Source: Nitzschia sp. DOCU1
Lineage: Eukaryota; Bacillariophyta; Bacillariophyceae; Bacillariales; Bacillariaceae
Reading direction: 5' to 3'
DNA: 64,000 nucleotides
NCBI GenBank assembly: GCA_951394045.1
Contig: OX595988.1
Span: 2,681,352 to 2,745,351 of the forward strand
Positions 13,067 through 24,090 of this stretch are shown in pieces. The notes under the pieces were generated by a model, which was not told the DNA's origin, ran no database searches, and saw only the letters and a program-made list of their open reading frames with translations. Every line of letters starts with the position of its first letter. Position 1 is the first letter of the stretch. A program made the translations under genes and the position numbers.

Positions 13067-13385
13067 CCTACGACCCAGTGCTTCCTACTAGTAGGGAGCC
13101 TCGAGCGCGCGGCAGTACAACGGCAATAGACAAACGAAATTGATGTGAACTCGCGTTGTGTTTACCGGTCTCTATGATTTGTAGCGTTGGTTGTTTCTAG
13201 TAGCTGCGACTCCTTGGTTGATAGTCACGTGGATCCCAGCGCCCCTGCGCTTGTTGAAACCACGTTTATCGTTGCATTCCGTACCGGTGGTGGAAAATTA
13301 TGACAATATTCTTGACGGTCGCTGGTTCCACGGTAAACGCAGCTCCCAATGATCAAGCGACTCGGGCGACGAATGGGCAGGGGAT
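13067..13385. other. Convergent 3' spacer
   Basis: 319 nt between two convergent stop codons. Nothing recognised. Confidence 0.4.
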
Positions 13386-15746
13386 TTACTGCATGAACGA
13401 GTTAAGCACGTCGGTGTCCTTGTAGATGGGTTTGATCTTGGCCAGACGGTTGCATCGTGGGTGAATGTAAGCCAAAGGTAGGAAGCAGCCCCATGGGCGT
13501 TCAAGAGCTTTGTGCTCTGCTTCCGAACGACGAATGGCCTCTTCCTCAGCTCGTTTCTTGGCCTCGATAGCCTGAAGTTCCAACTCGCGTCGTCGTGCTT
13601 CTTCTCGCATCCTCCTGGCTTCGGCTTCTTCCCGCTCCTTCTGTTCCTGCAATCGTTTTGCTTCCAACGCCTTTCGCTCGGCTTCGATACGCAATCGTTC
13701 CTTTTCTGCTGCGGCTTCTTCTGCCTTGCGCCTCTTTTCCATTTCCATGCGTTCGGCTGCTTCAGCCTCTTCGCGAGCTTTACGGTCTGTGAAGGTGTAC
13801 TCAAATGTATCTTTGACGTACGTTCCCGTGGATTCCATCCCCTCCGCAATGGCATAGAGCGAAGAATCGACCACGCTCACAAACTCTGAGGACGTGGAAT
13901 GGAAACCCGCGACGATCGCTTCTGACAAGCTCTTGTCAGGATACTGGCGTTTCCACTGATAAACAGTGCCTCCTGCGCACAAGACCACGAGACCAAGAGC
14001 AGCGGCACGTCGCATTCGCTGCTTTCGCACCTTTTTGCGGTACAAATCCCGTCGTGACGAGGTTCGTTTCAGAGACGAGGGTGCCACTTCCCTTTCCGTA
14101 AAGTCAAGCGGCTCCATTGCCATTCGGGTGGAACCCGGAGGCTCCCATTGAGTAGTTTTTGAGTTTGTTTCAAAGTAGTACTCGCGCTTAAAGGATTCGT
14201 CGTAGAATACCATCCAGTTCTTGGTTGGATCCGAAGTCTCAAACTTGCGAGGATATCCATTAGTTCCGACTGTGTTGGTGTCGGTTTCAACTTCTGTCTC
14301 GTCGGCACCATGTGCACTTTCCGATGGGTCCTCTGCAGCGTATTGATTCAAAATCTTTTGCATTTCCAGGGCCATGACCTCGGCTTTCAGGGAAGCTCTC
14401 CTGGACTCCACGCCGACTACACTCGTATTAGTGTCTAGAACAAAACTGTCATGTAGGCGTTCTTCTTCCTCGTCCAGCAGTTTACGAATCGCTTCCGTCT
14501 CGGTACTGAGGAACAGACTCATTTCATGCTCGATTTCTTCCATCACTTGTCGAGTGACCTGCGAGTTCATGGTCAAGCCTGAAATGATCGATCGGTCATC
14601 CTCTTCTTCGTCCAGGGCAGCAGCAGCAGGAGCCGGGATTTCGGCCGTCACCTCACGAGTAGGACGATGCGAATCACTGGCGTCGGAACCAATCTCGAGC
14701 CGTTCTGCAGCTGACTTAACGGTGGACTCTACAGGCGTCGATGATGATTCTTCAACGATTTGTTCTTCGACGACAATGGGCTGTTGTGAGTTCGATTTGA
14801 CGCTTTCATCTGGTTCTTTCACACTTTCAGCCACGGTGCTGGGTTCTTCCACAGGATCGTTGGCAAAGCTGACTGCTGGGGGATCTGCAGGCGGATCAGA
14901 CTTGCAGGAAACTCGTTTGGACATGGCCTTGTTTTCTTCCACCAAGTCTTCATCTGTCGCCGTTCTTGGCGCCTCCAGTTCAGGCGGGTCGTTACAAGGA
15001 GCGGCCGATTCCTCTTTACTTTGTTGAGGGGTCAACTCTTCTAGTTCCGGGACGTCCTTGACACTAGTAGTCGAATCACTAGAGGTTTTCGTTGGAGGAT
15101 CCCTGGTAGACTGAACCTCCTGGATCCGCTTGTTATAAAACCTCGAGAAATTGATTCCAGAGTCGACTGCCCCATCAGCATCATCTTCCGAGTTTTCATC
15201 CAAAGGATGCAATGTAGACCGGATGGGAAGAGGGGAAGGCGGCGGGGGTACTTCGGGGGTAGATGCAGAAGTTACTGGTGAAAGCTCTTCCTCCGAATGT
15301 TTAGCAGCACTTGAAGGAGTCACCGCGCCATTAGATGCAACCTTTGACGATGACGCTTGGCTGCCATATTTGTGAACGTAGCGCTGGTAAAGTAATACCG
15401 TTTCCCTCTCTTTGCGGCGACATTCCGCCCGCTTTTGTTGTAGTTCCACGTACATGGCGTCAAATGGACTTAACTCTCCACTCTTGGAAGGAACAAACTC
15501 AGAGGTATTCGCTCGTCGTCTCTCGAGATCAGCCAAAGCAGCGTCGGCAGCCGCCTTTTCCTTTGCGAGTTTCTTGGTGGTGTCTGTAAAATGACGGTTC
15601 AGCACTTTGGCAAGTCCTCGATTGCGCAATTCGTCTAGTTCATTTTGAACCTCCGAAGGCCGATCCATACTGTAATCCTTGGCCTTGGACGCGACGGGCG
15701 GCAACGCCGGTGGTTTCGGAGGGGCAGGACGACGGGGACCTCCCAT
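13386..15746 (-). CDS. WW-domain protein with membrane segment and long charged coiled coil
   Basis: A 786-residue protein. The N-terminus is Pro-rich (MGGPRRPAPPKPPALPP), followed by a Glu/Ser-rich disordered region. A WW domain lies near residues 508-540 (WMVFYDESFKREYYF ... TTQWEPP); these domains bind Pro-rich ligands. A hydrophobic helix, likely transmembrane, is near 579-596 (AAALGLVVLCAGGTVYQW). It is followed by a highly charged coiled coil near 650-735 (AEERKALEAKRLQEQ-type Arg/Glu/Ala heptads). The ending RCNRLAKIKPIYKDTD is uncharged by comparison. I chose the ATG at 15746; an in-frame ATG lies 18 codons upstream. No enzyme domain is visible. The architecture suggests a membrane-anchored scaffold, which is inference. 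Confidence 0.7.
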   Translation of the reverse strand: MGGPRRPAPPKPPALPPVASKAKDYSMDRPSEVQNELDELRNRGLAKVLNRHFTDTTKKLAKEKAAADAALADLERRRANTSEFVPSKSGELSPFDAMYVELQQKRAECRRKERETVLLYQRYVHKYGSQASSSKVASNGAVTPSSAAKHSEEELSPVTSASTPEVPPPPSPLPIRSTLHPLDENSEDDADGAVDSGINFSRFYNKRIQEVQSTRDPPTKTSSDSTTSVKDVPELEELTPQQSKEESAAPCNDPPELEAPRTATDEDLVEENKAMSKRVSCKSDPPADPPAVSFANDPVEEPSTVAESVKEPDESVKSNSQQPIVVEEQIVEESSSTPVESTVKSAAERLEIGSDASDSHRPTREVTAEIPAPAAAALDEEEDDRSIISGLTMNSQVTRQVMEEIEHEMSLFLSTETEAIRKLLDEEEERLHDSFVLDTNTSVVGVESRRASLKAEVMALEMQKILNQYAAEDPSESAHGADETEVETDTNTVGTNGYPRKFETSDPTKNWMVFYDESFKREYYFETNSKTTQWEPPGSTRMAMEPLDFTEREVAPSSLKRTSSRRDLYRKKVRKQRMRRAAALGLVVLCAGGTVYQWKRQYPDKSLSEAIVAGFHSTSSEFVSVVDSSLYAIAEGMESTGTYVKDTFEYTFTDRKAREEAEAAERMEMEKRRKAEEAAAEKERLRIEAERKALEAKRLQEQKEREEAEARRMREEARRRELELQAIEAKKRAEEEAIRRSEAEHKALERPWGCFLPLAYIHPRCNRLAKIKPIYKDTDVLNSFMQ

Positions 15747-16409
15747 GATGATTGTTTGATGATCTCTCGAGGCAACCGAGCAATCCACACGCAATCTCAA
15801 CAGACGAAGATACTACTACTAACTTTAATAAGACCCTCCAAACCTATCTACGGGCCTTGTTGCACCTACGTCTCTTGACGCCGACAGCCGCTACTTTCGA
15901 AATAAATAAATCAGAAATGATCCAGATTTTAGCGTGAACGAGAGTGTGGCTGCCATCTTTGGCCTTGACGACCAAATTCCTAATGAATGTGTGTCGCACA
16001 GACCGTCGTCGACAGCTTCTAATTAATGATGCACCATGCCGGTGAGGCAACAACGGAAATCTAACGCACCAATCACAACTTCCTTGTGGAGGCAGGCGGG
16101 TGGGCCTTGAAGTTGATTCCGCGGGAGGTATCGCGTTGCCGACGTAAAGTAAGTGCACGCACGGCGGTTGTACCACCATTCCTGTCCAAAATCGCGCGCC
16201 CACCACATTTTCCTGTCGACGACAGACCACGTCCGATCTTTTCGATAGGGAGGTGGTGTGTCATTCTTTCGCTTCGGCGGCAGCTGCCTTGGATTCTTTT
16301 GGGCAAGAACATTGGTGGCCATTTGTTTCCCCTTGACGCTTTCCCAACAAGGAAGTAAACCCTTGTTGCTTTACCTTATTTCTGAAAAGGCATTTCTTTA
16401 TTGGGAATT
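15747..16409. promoter_or_regulatory. Divergent intergenic region
   Basis: 663 nt between divergent starts. It contains overlapping short reading frames on both strands with no family resemblance. I treat it as two promoters and 5' UTRs. Confidence 0.35.
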
Positions 16410-17777
16410 ATGATTGTTCGTGCCATCGTGGTCCTTCTCGCCATTGGCGTTGCCGACGCCTTTGCGCCGTTGCAGCCGTCAACGGCGCGGCACGTATCCT
16501 TGATTACCAAGAGCAATGATATTATGCTATCACCAACGATTTCATCGAGGCAATTGTTGAAGGCTTCCAACAACGAGGATTTTGAAGAGGAAGAGGAGAA
16601 GAAGGAAAATCCTTACCAGGATCCAAACTATCCCGATCTCGAATTCGTCAACTACAGTGACCCTGAGTATCAAGTCGACCAGGGGGTCGGTGATGAGTTT
16701 TTCGACCCCAGCCAGGCGGAGTCCGACACGGAAGAACAGATTGAAGCAATGCGAGAGGAACGCCGCGAGAAAAACGACGAATACCAGTTCGAAACCTACT
16801 ATAAGGAAATCCTGAAGGAAGGCCAAGAATACAAGGGCGAATGGACGGTCTTTACAACTTCTACCTTTGCCGACGGCATTGACGAAAAACCAGGCGCCAT
16901 TCCCAAGATTAAGAAGTCTTCGAAACCCATCAAAGTTATCAGTCGGGGAGAACGAATCGAATTGGAGTCTTTGGAACCTGTTACTTTTCGTCTTCAGAAC
17001 CAGCGTTTGGTGCACCATGAAAAGGTCTTTACAGATTCCGAAGAAGGGGAAAAATCTGCTGAGCAATTGAAACAAGAACAGATCAGCATGAGTTTGAAGT
17101 ACTGTCCAGAGCAATTGTCAGTTGGTGACTTTCGAGGACATCAAGGAATCATGTGCGTGGGCAATGGATATACCATTTGCACGGGAGTAAAGTTGTTTGA
17201 TTCCAATGAAGACCCGGCCCACGAAGGTCCCTTTGCTGAATATCGGTCGGAGCTGGGCATTCAATTCGAAGAATTGCGATTTCGAGTCAAACTAGACTAT
17301 GCTGTGACAGCTGCCGAAAAGGAATCCATGACATTGCCTCCTCTGCGGTTGCGCAGTTTTACCGTATGCCGGGAAACACTTGGAATGTGGCCTCGTACGT
17401 CCGCCAACTACAAGTCCGCAATTCAAGCTCTAACGGACACCGTATTCTTTGGCCCTCCGGGCGCCCCGGGTGGGCTATACGACCCTCCTCCAGTAGGAAG
17501 CGAAGAACAAGCAGGACAGTATCTACTTTTGGATCTAGAGGGTGGGGCAACCCTTCTTTTGCCATTCCTCATGGATCAAGACCCCGACGTACACCCCGAT
17601 TCTGGCTGGGTGACCAGCCTCGACTGGACTCCTGGCAAATTCCGATATCAGGTAGATAGAAAGGTTAATGGTGGAAAGGGCATCCTGGGATTGAGAACAT
17701 TGGAGCTCAGCGAAGTCCAGAGTGCTGACGCCGAAACCTACCGACCCCGAGACGGAGGCTCGAACATGCGACAATAG
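16410..17777 (+). CDS. Plastid-targeted protein of unknown function
   Basis: A 455-residue protein with a clear bipartite plastid presequence: a hydrophobic signal peptide (IVRAIVVLLAIGVADAFAP) with the motif ADA-FAP, then a Ser/Thr/Arg-rich transit region. An acidic segment (EEEEEKKENPY) follows, then a conserved-looking body starting EYKGEWTVFTTSTFADG and a C-terminal part with several beta-type stretches. The opening GEW pattern recalls plastid DUF3598-like proteins, but I cannot confirm this. The ATG at 16410 is the first in frame and gives the presequence directly. No cofactor motif is visible. Confidence 0.75.
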   Translation: MIVRAIVVLLAIGVADAFAPLQPSTARHVSLITKSNDIMLSPTISSRQLLKASNNEDFEEEEEKKENPYQDPNYPDLEFVNYSDPEYQVDQGVGDEFFDPSQAESDTEEQIEAMREERREKNDEYQFETYYKEILKEGQEYKGEWTVFTTSTFADGIDEKPGAIPKIKKSSKPIKVISRGERIELESLEPVTFRLQNQRLVHHEKVFTDSEEGEKSAEQLKQEQISMSLKYCPEQLSVGDFRGHQGIMCVGNGYTICTGVKLFDSNEDPAHEGPFAEYRSELGIQFEELRFRVKLDYAVTAAEKESMTLPPLRLRSFTVCRETLGMWPRTSANYKSAIQALTDTVFFGPPGAPGGLYDPPPVGSEEQAGQYLLLDLEGGATLLLPFLMDQDPDVHPDSGWVTSLDWTPGKFRYQVDRKVNGGKGILGLRTLELSEVQSADAETYRPRDGGSNMRQ

Positions 17778-18579
17778 ATATACACTCTGGATCTTTGTAA
17801 CCGGCCGAAGGAGACGAGTTAAAAATGGCATCAAATTGGCTTTATGCTTCCGTGAGGGCAGCAACATTCTAGCTGGCAGAAGCCGGCGATGAGCAACTTC
17901 CGCATTTGCACATCGCACTCGTACACTCGAACGGGACTGACTCTTACGGCAGCATTTGCGTTTCTAACAAAACATAGGGTTGCTCAGTCAATGGTTCCTG
18001 TACTCTCCAGTTCGCTATTCTACAAGCTAGCTAGCTACTAGCGCTGATGATCCCTGAAGGGTGAAAAGGTCGGATCAGTCGTGAGACTCAGCTGCCTTTC
18101 CAGGTAGCAGTTATCGCTTCGGCGATTTGGCGAGATCGTTCCTTTCCAATCGTCCAGGTAGCTGCTAACTGGATAGCGCGCACTTTTCGCTGCTTTGGGT
18201 AGTACCTTAGAGTCTACCGATCTATTAGAGAGAGCGCCGCACCCTGAAATCGGATGGAATACATCGTTTTGTGGTGCCACAACAGATGATTGCTACTACT
18301 TCAGTCGATCAGGGCGTTATGTCGCGCGGTGACGTATGCCCTTTCGGAAAGATTTGTGTCACTCGTACGTCAGTCTGTCGTCATGATCTTTTTGCAATTT
18401 GCATCCAACACTGTCACCACTTGGAAGTACAGCCAACCCTCGTTTGTCGAGACGACAGCGACAATGATCCAAGAGTTTTGCCAAGTCGCCGCAGCAATTG
18501 ACACTCCACATTCCTACACTACTACGTAGCCAATTTTGAGCCAGTTCATCCAGGCTCGTCACTACGGTTCGTCAATGCG
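17778..18579. other. Intergenic region
   Basis: 802 nt between two rightward genes. Short overlapping reading frames on both strands show no recognisable product. A small CTAGCTAGCTA run occurs near 18030. It should contain the 3' end of the upstream gene and the FMT promoter. Confidence 0.35.
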
Positions 18580-19819
18580 ATGAAGAAGTTAGAAGTTTCT
18601 TCAATCATATTTTGCATCACAATGGCTCGGTGTGTCCTGTCATTCCAACTTCGCTTCGCGACAAGCGTCACGCCAAAATTCTTTCGCGGCACTACCAGCC
18701 GTGTGTTTGCGTCATCGGCCTCTTCGGGGGTAGAAAAGAAACGGGTGGTCTTTCTTGGAACTCCAGAGGTTGCTGCCACGACGTTGAAGCGGTTGCATGA
18801 GGACTCACAACAGGAAACCAGTCTGTACGAGATTGTCAGCGTTATAACTCAGCCTCCGCGACGACGGAAACGAAAGGGGAAATTGGAACCTAGTCCCGTT
18901 GGAATCGTTGCCGAGGAGCTGGGTATTCCTATCCTACACCCAGAAAAGGTACGAACTCAAGCATGGCATGTGGAAATTGTCATTGATCATTCTCCCCTCA
19001 AAGATTTCGTTACGGCAGGCAAAAGATCCAGAATTCCTTGACGACTTGAAAGACAATGTCAAACCAGATTTGTGCATTACTGCAGCATATGGCCAGTATC
19101 TTCCGAAACGTTTCCTCGCGCTTCCCTTTTTTGGCACTGTGAACATCCACCCGAGCTTGCTACCCCGATGGCGCGGAGCGAGTCCTGTGCAGCGATCGTT
19201 GGAGGCGGGTGACAACCCCTTGGGTGTGACGGTACTATTTACAGTCTCGAAGATGGATGCAGGCCCAATTATAAGTCAGAAGGAAGAAATGATTGACGAA
19301 AATGATACGGCGACTACAGTACTTCCATACCTGTTCCAAATCGGAACCGAGCTTTTGATCGAAGCGTTACCAGACCTGCTGACTGGAAAGATTACAATGG
19401 AAACGGCCACCGAGCAGGACGAAGATGCAGTTGTGCACGCCGATATGATTGATTCTTCGGAAGCTGAGTTTCGTCCTTGGGAGGAAAGTGCAACGACAAT
19501 GCACAATCGACTGAGGGGTTTCAGCATGTGGCCCGGTGCTTACCTGTACCTGCAAGTCGGTGAGACCGAGGCAACAAAATACAAAATTCTCGAGACTCGC
19601 GTGGTGCCCGAAACTGCCGATCCCACAGATTCTGTGGTTCCAGGGCCAACGAAAAAGGACGGTTTGCGTCTTGTTTGCTATGATGGATCGATTTTGGAGA
19701 TTAAGGTACTACAACCGGCTACAAAGAAGCCTGTGGACGCCCTTTCCTTTGTCAATGGTCTCCAGGGTCGTTCGGTGCGGTGGATCAAGACACCAGAACT
19801 CGTGGAAATAGAACAATAA
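18580..19819 (+). CDS. FMT: Methionyl-tRNA formyltransferase (organellar)
   Basis: Transfers a formyl group from 10-formyl-THF to initiator Met-tRNA for organelle translation. Exon 1 is 18580-18948 and exon 2 is 19019-19819. The 70-nt GT-AG intron between them joins HPEK to AKDPEFLDDL, in phase. The product has 389 residues. The start of the formyltransferase fold is VVFLGTPEVAATTL. The hallmark NIHPSLLPRWRGASPVQ carries the catalytic Asn and His, and the Asp sits in SKMDAGPI. The C-terminal domain contains WPGAYLYL. About 45 N-terminal residues precede the fold (KKLEVSSIIFCITMARCV, then LSFQLRF) and look like an organelle presequence. Whether it goes to plastid, mitochondrion or both cannot be told. 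An alternative ATG lies at 18622. Confidence 0.92.
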
Positions 19820-20102
19820 GTTCAAATATGAAGCGGGCTTACTACAACTACTCTAGCCCTACATTTTAGTTTTTGTGGTGCTATTTATCGAAAGTCAGGC
19901 GATTTGACTGATGTGACTCAACTTGGCTCATTTTTTGTCGCGCCTGCCGGACTAAAATTCGCCAGTAGAGTATTGGAAAAAATCTTGCGAAGACGACGAT
20001 GAGAGAATCCAGCTTTTCTCTGACTCACACACACCGTAAACATCTCATTGGTGTCATTTTGTATCTCATTGCATGAGAACTTGTCGCTATATTCTATTGA
20101 CC

Positions 20103-21206
20103 ATGGTACTTACACGTGCTAGGAAAGCGGTGGGACTGGTATCAGCAAACGAGAAGGCATTGCTTGGGAAAGGAACATCCAAGGCGAAAGTTCCCAAACG
20201 ACGGCGACTCGACGGCGACAACCAAGTGGCATTACCTGCATCACAGTCTCCAGACTCTATGTCTGGGGGCAATCTCATATTTTCCTTATCGGATGACCTC
20301 GTCGAAGGAGTTCTTCGAAAACGCCCTTCTGCCAGAAATCGTTCACCGTATGTCGCAGACGTTTTCCTACAAAAGGAACAGCGAGAGGCGATCGTCCATG
20401 TTCCAAATCTGGACATGGGCGGCAAATGTGTTCCTGGTGTCACCTTATTGATGAAACCTGCACGCGACAAGAAAGGCAATCTTGTGGGAAAGGATGCCGT
20501 CAGCCCCAAGTTTGGTACGCCCAAATGTGAGTTCATTGCACAGCTACTAAGAGTGGACGAATCGGACCTTGGCTATGAACCCACATGGGTAGGGGCACAC
20601 CCATCTCTAGGCGAAAAAATCGCGGAAGAGCTAGTGCTGCGGAATTTGCTGGGATCAAACTTTCCGAAAGTCAAGTCCTTTCAACGCGAAGTACGTAATA
20701 TTGGCGGTGCCGACATGAGGGCGGACTTTGTCATCGAACACGACGACGAAAGTCTTCTGCCTCGTATTCTAGAGGTTAAGACAGTTGTCGACACGGACTA
20801 TTCGATTTCTGCCGCCCCCGACCGAGACAAATGCGTGTTCACTAGTGACAAAGTTCCGTATCAACGAACGGCAATCTTTCCATGGGGACAGTCGAACCAA
20901 AAGGGTCCGGACGGAGAAAAAGTGGTTTCTGCACGAGCTATCAAGCATGTACAAGAGCTCACAAGACTATCATTATCAAAGAAATTCGATGCTACCATCC
21001 TGTTTGTTGTGATTCGGAGCGACGCCAAAGCATTTCGGCCAAACTACGAGGCCTGTCCCTCCTTCGCTCGATACCTGAAGCGCGCGCAAGAGGCAGGCGT
21101 ACAGATCCTTGCAAAGCAAGTTTGCTGGGGCGAAGGAAATGATGTGGGTAAGTGCTTTGAAGGCACCCTTTTGGATATCGATTGGCCAACAATCGACAAC
21201 TATTAG
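20103..21206 (+). CDS. SfsA-family protein (PD-(D/E)XK-like fold)
   Basis: A 367-residue protein that matches the SfsA family (bacterial sugar fermentation stimulation protein) along its length. Matching stretches are HVPNLDMGGKCVPGVTLL near the start and GEKIAEELVLRNLLG. Later ones are RADFVIE...ILEVKTV, RAIKHVQELTRLS, ILFVVIRSDAKAFRPN and AQEAGVQILAKQV. The D...E-V-K pattern (Asp ~207, Glu ~223, Lys ~225) is the nuclease-like core seen in SfsA. Bacterial SfsA is described as DNA-binding; the eukaryotic role is unknown. The N-terminal 80 residues are an extension rich in Lys and Arg (KAKVPKRRRLDG), possibly a nuclear signal. I prefer the ATG at 20103 (GACCATGGT); another in-frame ATG is at 20073. 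Confidence 0.75.
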   Translation: MVLTRARKAVGLVSANEKALLGKGTSKAKVPKRRRLDGDNQVALPASQSPDSMSGGNLIFSLSDDLVEGVLRKRPSARNRSPYVADVFLQKEQREAIVHVPNLDMGGKCVPGVTLLMKPARDKKGNLVGKDAVSPKFGTPKCEFIAQLLRVDESDLGYEPTWVGAHPSLGEKIAEELVLRNLLGSNFPKVKSFQREVRNIGGADMRADFVIEHDDESLLPRILEVKTVVDTDYSISAAPDRDKCVFTSDKVPYQRTAIFPWGQSNQKGPDGEKVVSARAIKHVQELTRLSLSKKFDATILFVVIRSDAKAFRPNYEACPSFARYLKRAQEAGVQILAKQVCWGEGNDVGKCFEGTLLDIDWPTIDNY

Positions 21207-21606
21207 CTTTAGCCAAGTGATAGTCATTTTAGTAATCGATTCGAACAAGTCGTAGATTATTTGGAGGAATGCCCCATAACAATGAACAAAGGGCTCCCCC
21301 CGCGCCGATCCCCTTTTTAATCATCACGCCAGCCGGCCATTACATGCCAGCGCATCCCTTTCGCATTTTCTGGATTCTTTCATTCTTTCCGAGGGATGAC
21401 TATGATTCGCTCTCTGAATGGAGGCAGCGCGCTCCTCATCTCACTCGCATCTTCCTTTATTTTCATCGTCTCCTCTCGTCCGGTTGGCAGGAGCGTTGTT
21501 CTAGCAAGCCATCATTGAAAAGTGCGCACCAACGCATCACACTTGCTCGTTGTTGTACCCTCCGTCTCCTCGAAACCGGCGAATCCGACCAAGAAACCAA
21601 AGAACA
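21207..21606. other. Intergenic region
   Basis: 400 nt between two rightward genes. Nothing recognised apart from short open frames. Confidence 0.35.
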
Positions 21607-21999
21607 ATGACCGTCAAACCCACAACTATCCTCGCAGCCATCGTGTTTGTCTTTGGCATTGTTGCGGCCTCTGCCTTTTCAGCCCTCCCGCCAAGATCTG
21701 CTCAGTGCTCATCGACGACTTGCTTGTCGGCAAAGCCCAAAAATTTCTTGGACGATCTCAAGGGAATGTTGTCCAATTTCGACGATGTTGTGGACGATTT
21801 TGTAATGAAGCGCATGGGTGCCGGAGAACAGTGGTACGGGAAACGAAAGTATAACCCAAGCGGACGAGTAGATGGAGACTACAACGGTATGGGACGTTCG
21901 TCGCACTATGCCATTGAAATTGCACGTGTTCAAAAGGAAGTCTTGGAAGAGCGCAAGCAACGTCGTCTCGAAGAAGAAGCTGCTCGTAAGAATGAGTAA
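21607..21999 (+). CDS. Small plastid-targeted protein
   Basis: A 130-residue protein. The N-terminus is a textbook diatom plastid presequence: a hydrophobic helix (TILAAIVFVFGIVAASAFS) ending in the ASAF motif. The mature part begins near KPKNFLDDLKGMLSNFD, has an aromatic stretch (EQWYGKRKYNPSG) and ends in a charged helix (VLEERKQRRLEEEAARKNE). I do not recognise the family. Size and composition resemble small structural or accessory plastid proteins. Confidence 0.75.
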   Translation: MTVKPTTILAAIVFVFGIVAASAFSALPPRSAQCSSTTCLSAKPKNFLDDLKGMLSNFDDVVDDFVMKRMGAGEQWYGKRKYNPSGRVDGDYNGMGRSSHYAIEIARVQKEVLEERKQRRLEEEAARKNE

Positions 22000-22787
22000 A
22001 TATTCGATACATATGGACGGCTTTCCTGGTCCTATATTGTGCATCTCCTTCTTGAATTCTGTAGTGGGCTGATAGTAGGCAGAATTGCGGCTGCTGCGGT
22101 GTGATGAGGACATGTCCAAAACTTCGGGCACCCAAACGTCTCTCGACTACTCGTTAACTATCACCTAACATAGCAGATACTGAAACTACATATCTATGAT
22201 TCCTTCTTGCAATATATCGCCCGTATGGCCGATAGCATCGAAAAGAAAGTGTTAAGAAGCGTCAGCGCGACATTCCTCCGTGTAGTAGTAGGGTGCCGTT
22301 GATCAACTCGAGATAAAACAGTGGAATAGTGCGACTCTGCATCCAATTCGATGGTCTACTAATGGTAATTCTAGGCTAGTAGCGAGACGTCTACAACTGT
22401 CGTACGTATAGTATTCTAGCTAGAGTCGACCCAAGGGCACCTCGCTGTCAACTATCGAACTATCGTATGGATACAACTGACAACGGAGGGCTTGGGATCA
22501 ATGAATCCAGTCTGTGAGTGGAATTCGGGTCGTAAGGTCGATGAAGTCAAAATATATGTCATCGTTGATGCGTCTGGCCGGGGATCCGTCACCCCGCCCA
22601 TCCCGGTACTATCGCGCGAGCGCGAAGCTATTGGTGGCACAGCCATCACTTTTCTTTTCTTTCGCGTCGGCACACATCATCTCTCCCATAATTTCATTAC
22701 AGAAACGAGCAGGTCTCTCACCGAGAAGTTAAAAGGATAGTCTGCACCTTTCGTCTGCAGAGGTACCGAAATATCAGCAACTGAATC
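22000..22787. other. Intergenic region
   Basis: 788 nt between two rightward genes. It has a CGCGCGAGCGCGAAGC GC-rich patch near 22610 and several unsupported short open frames, but no RNA gene or repeat family that I recognise. Confidence 0.35.
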
Positions 22788-24090
22788 ATGAAAGGCAACC
22801 TTACGGGGCATCTCGTTTTGGGGATTGTCTTATCGCATCTTTGCTCCAATGTTATTTCGTTTTCGCCCCCGTTGGATCATACTCGACATCGACGGCGGAC
22901 GTTAGCGTTCTTTGGTTGGGTTCAGGGATCAGATGGCGAGTGGGAATGGAAGGAGGATGATCCAAGTTTCGTGCAGACGATCGCTTCCTCCATTGATACT
23001 TCGGCGACGGCTACCCCTCAATTGCCATCCGGCAAGCTAAAACCCAAACAATCACTGGGCCAGAATTTTCTCAAGGATCCCAACACGGTCGCCAAAATTA
23101 TTCGGGCGTTTCATCAAGATGCCACTCAAGATGCAAAATCACCACTCAGCACTATTATTGAACTAGGTACAGGCGCTGGCGCTTTGACCGATCGACTCAT
23201 GGAAAATTATGGCTCGAGTGTTCTACAATGTATTGAGATCGATCCCCGTTCGGTGGAAATTTTGAATGAACGGTATCCCGATCTGCTGGTACATCACCAA
23301 GATGTTTTGCAAGTAAACTATCCTGAAATGGCAAAGCAGCAAGGTCATCCGTTGGTGGTGATTGGTAATCTTCCCTACTATATTACCAGTCAGATCTTGT
23401 TCGCCCTGGCGGATGCAAGTCACTTTGGTGCGGTACAGTCGGCGACGGTGACCATGCAATGGGAAGTAGCGCAACGAATGGTGGCACCTACAAAGTGCAA
23501 GGTATGTCTAGTTTAGTATTGATGCGTGCGAATACATTGGCGATGGTCCTGACATCCATTGGATTTCCCAACGCTGGTCCTTCCCATCGACTCTTTTCTC
23601 GCAGGATTACGGTATACTTTCCGTGGTCTTTCAGACGTATGCGGAAGTGAAGAATCACTTCAAAATCCCTCCAACCGTTTTCTATCCCCAGCCAAAAGTG
23701 GACAGTGCCCTGGTTGGACTTCATTTTTTAGGACCCGCCAAGTTGCGAAAAAGATTAGCCGGAGTCGACCCTGTAGATTTCCGAACGGTGGTGACGACGG
23801 CGTTTCGACAACGACGAAAGACGATTCGTAATTCCCTGAAAAAGCTAGAAGGCATTGATTATGAATTGCTTGACGCGCCACCGCTGCCGCTTCCTGAAAG
23901 TATTCTGGAACTCCAACAGCAAAAAGATGAGTTTGCGTTGAATCAAGAGTTACCGCTTGATTGGGGGAGCAAACGTCCGGAAGAGTTATCACCAGGGCAA
24001 TTCGTAGAAGTCACCCGCCTGATCTATGGTAATCGTCAATCGGAAGAGCTAGGTCGCAAAGTTTGGAGAAAATTGAAACACGGGGTTTGA
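22788..24090 (+). CDS. rRNA adenine N6-dimethyltransferase, KsgA/Dim1 family, plastid-targeted
   Basis: Dimethylates two adjacent adenines at the 3' end of small-subunit rRNA. Exon 1 is 22788-23501 and exon 2 is 23605-24090. A 103-nt GT-AG intron joins TKCK to DYGILSVVFQT in phase. The product has 399 residues. Family motifs are QSLGQNFLKDPNT, the SAM-binding ELGTGAGAL (~124), the catalytic NLPYYIT (~193), and FYPQPKVDSAL with FRTVVTTAFRQRRKT in the C-terminal lobe. The N-terminal 85 residues start with a signal-peptide-like helix and NVISFSPP, consistent with plastid import. An organellar (PFC1-type) enzyme is more likely than the cytosolic Dim1. Confidence 0.92.

Noticed and set aside
14374..15027. 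217-codon rightward open frame, Ser/Thr-rich
   Set aside because: It lies antisense to the WW/coiled-coil gene, and its low-complexity composition mirrors the Glu/Ser-rich coding strand.
16542..17114. 190-codon leftward frame rich in Phe and Leu
   Set aside because: Antisense to the acidic plastid protein; hydrophobic shadow of GAA/GAG codons.
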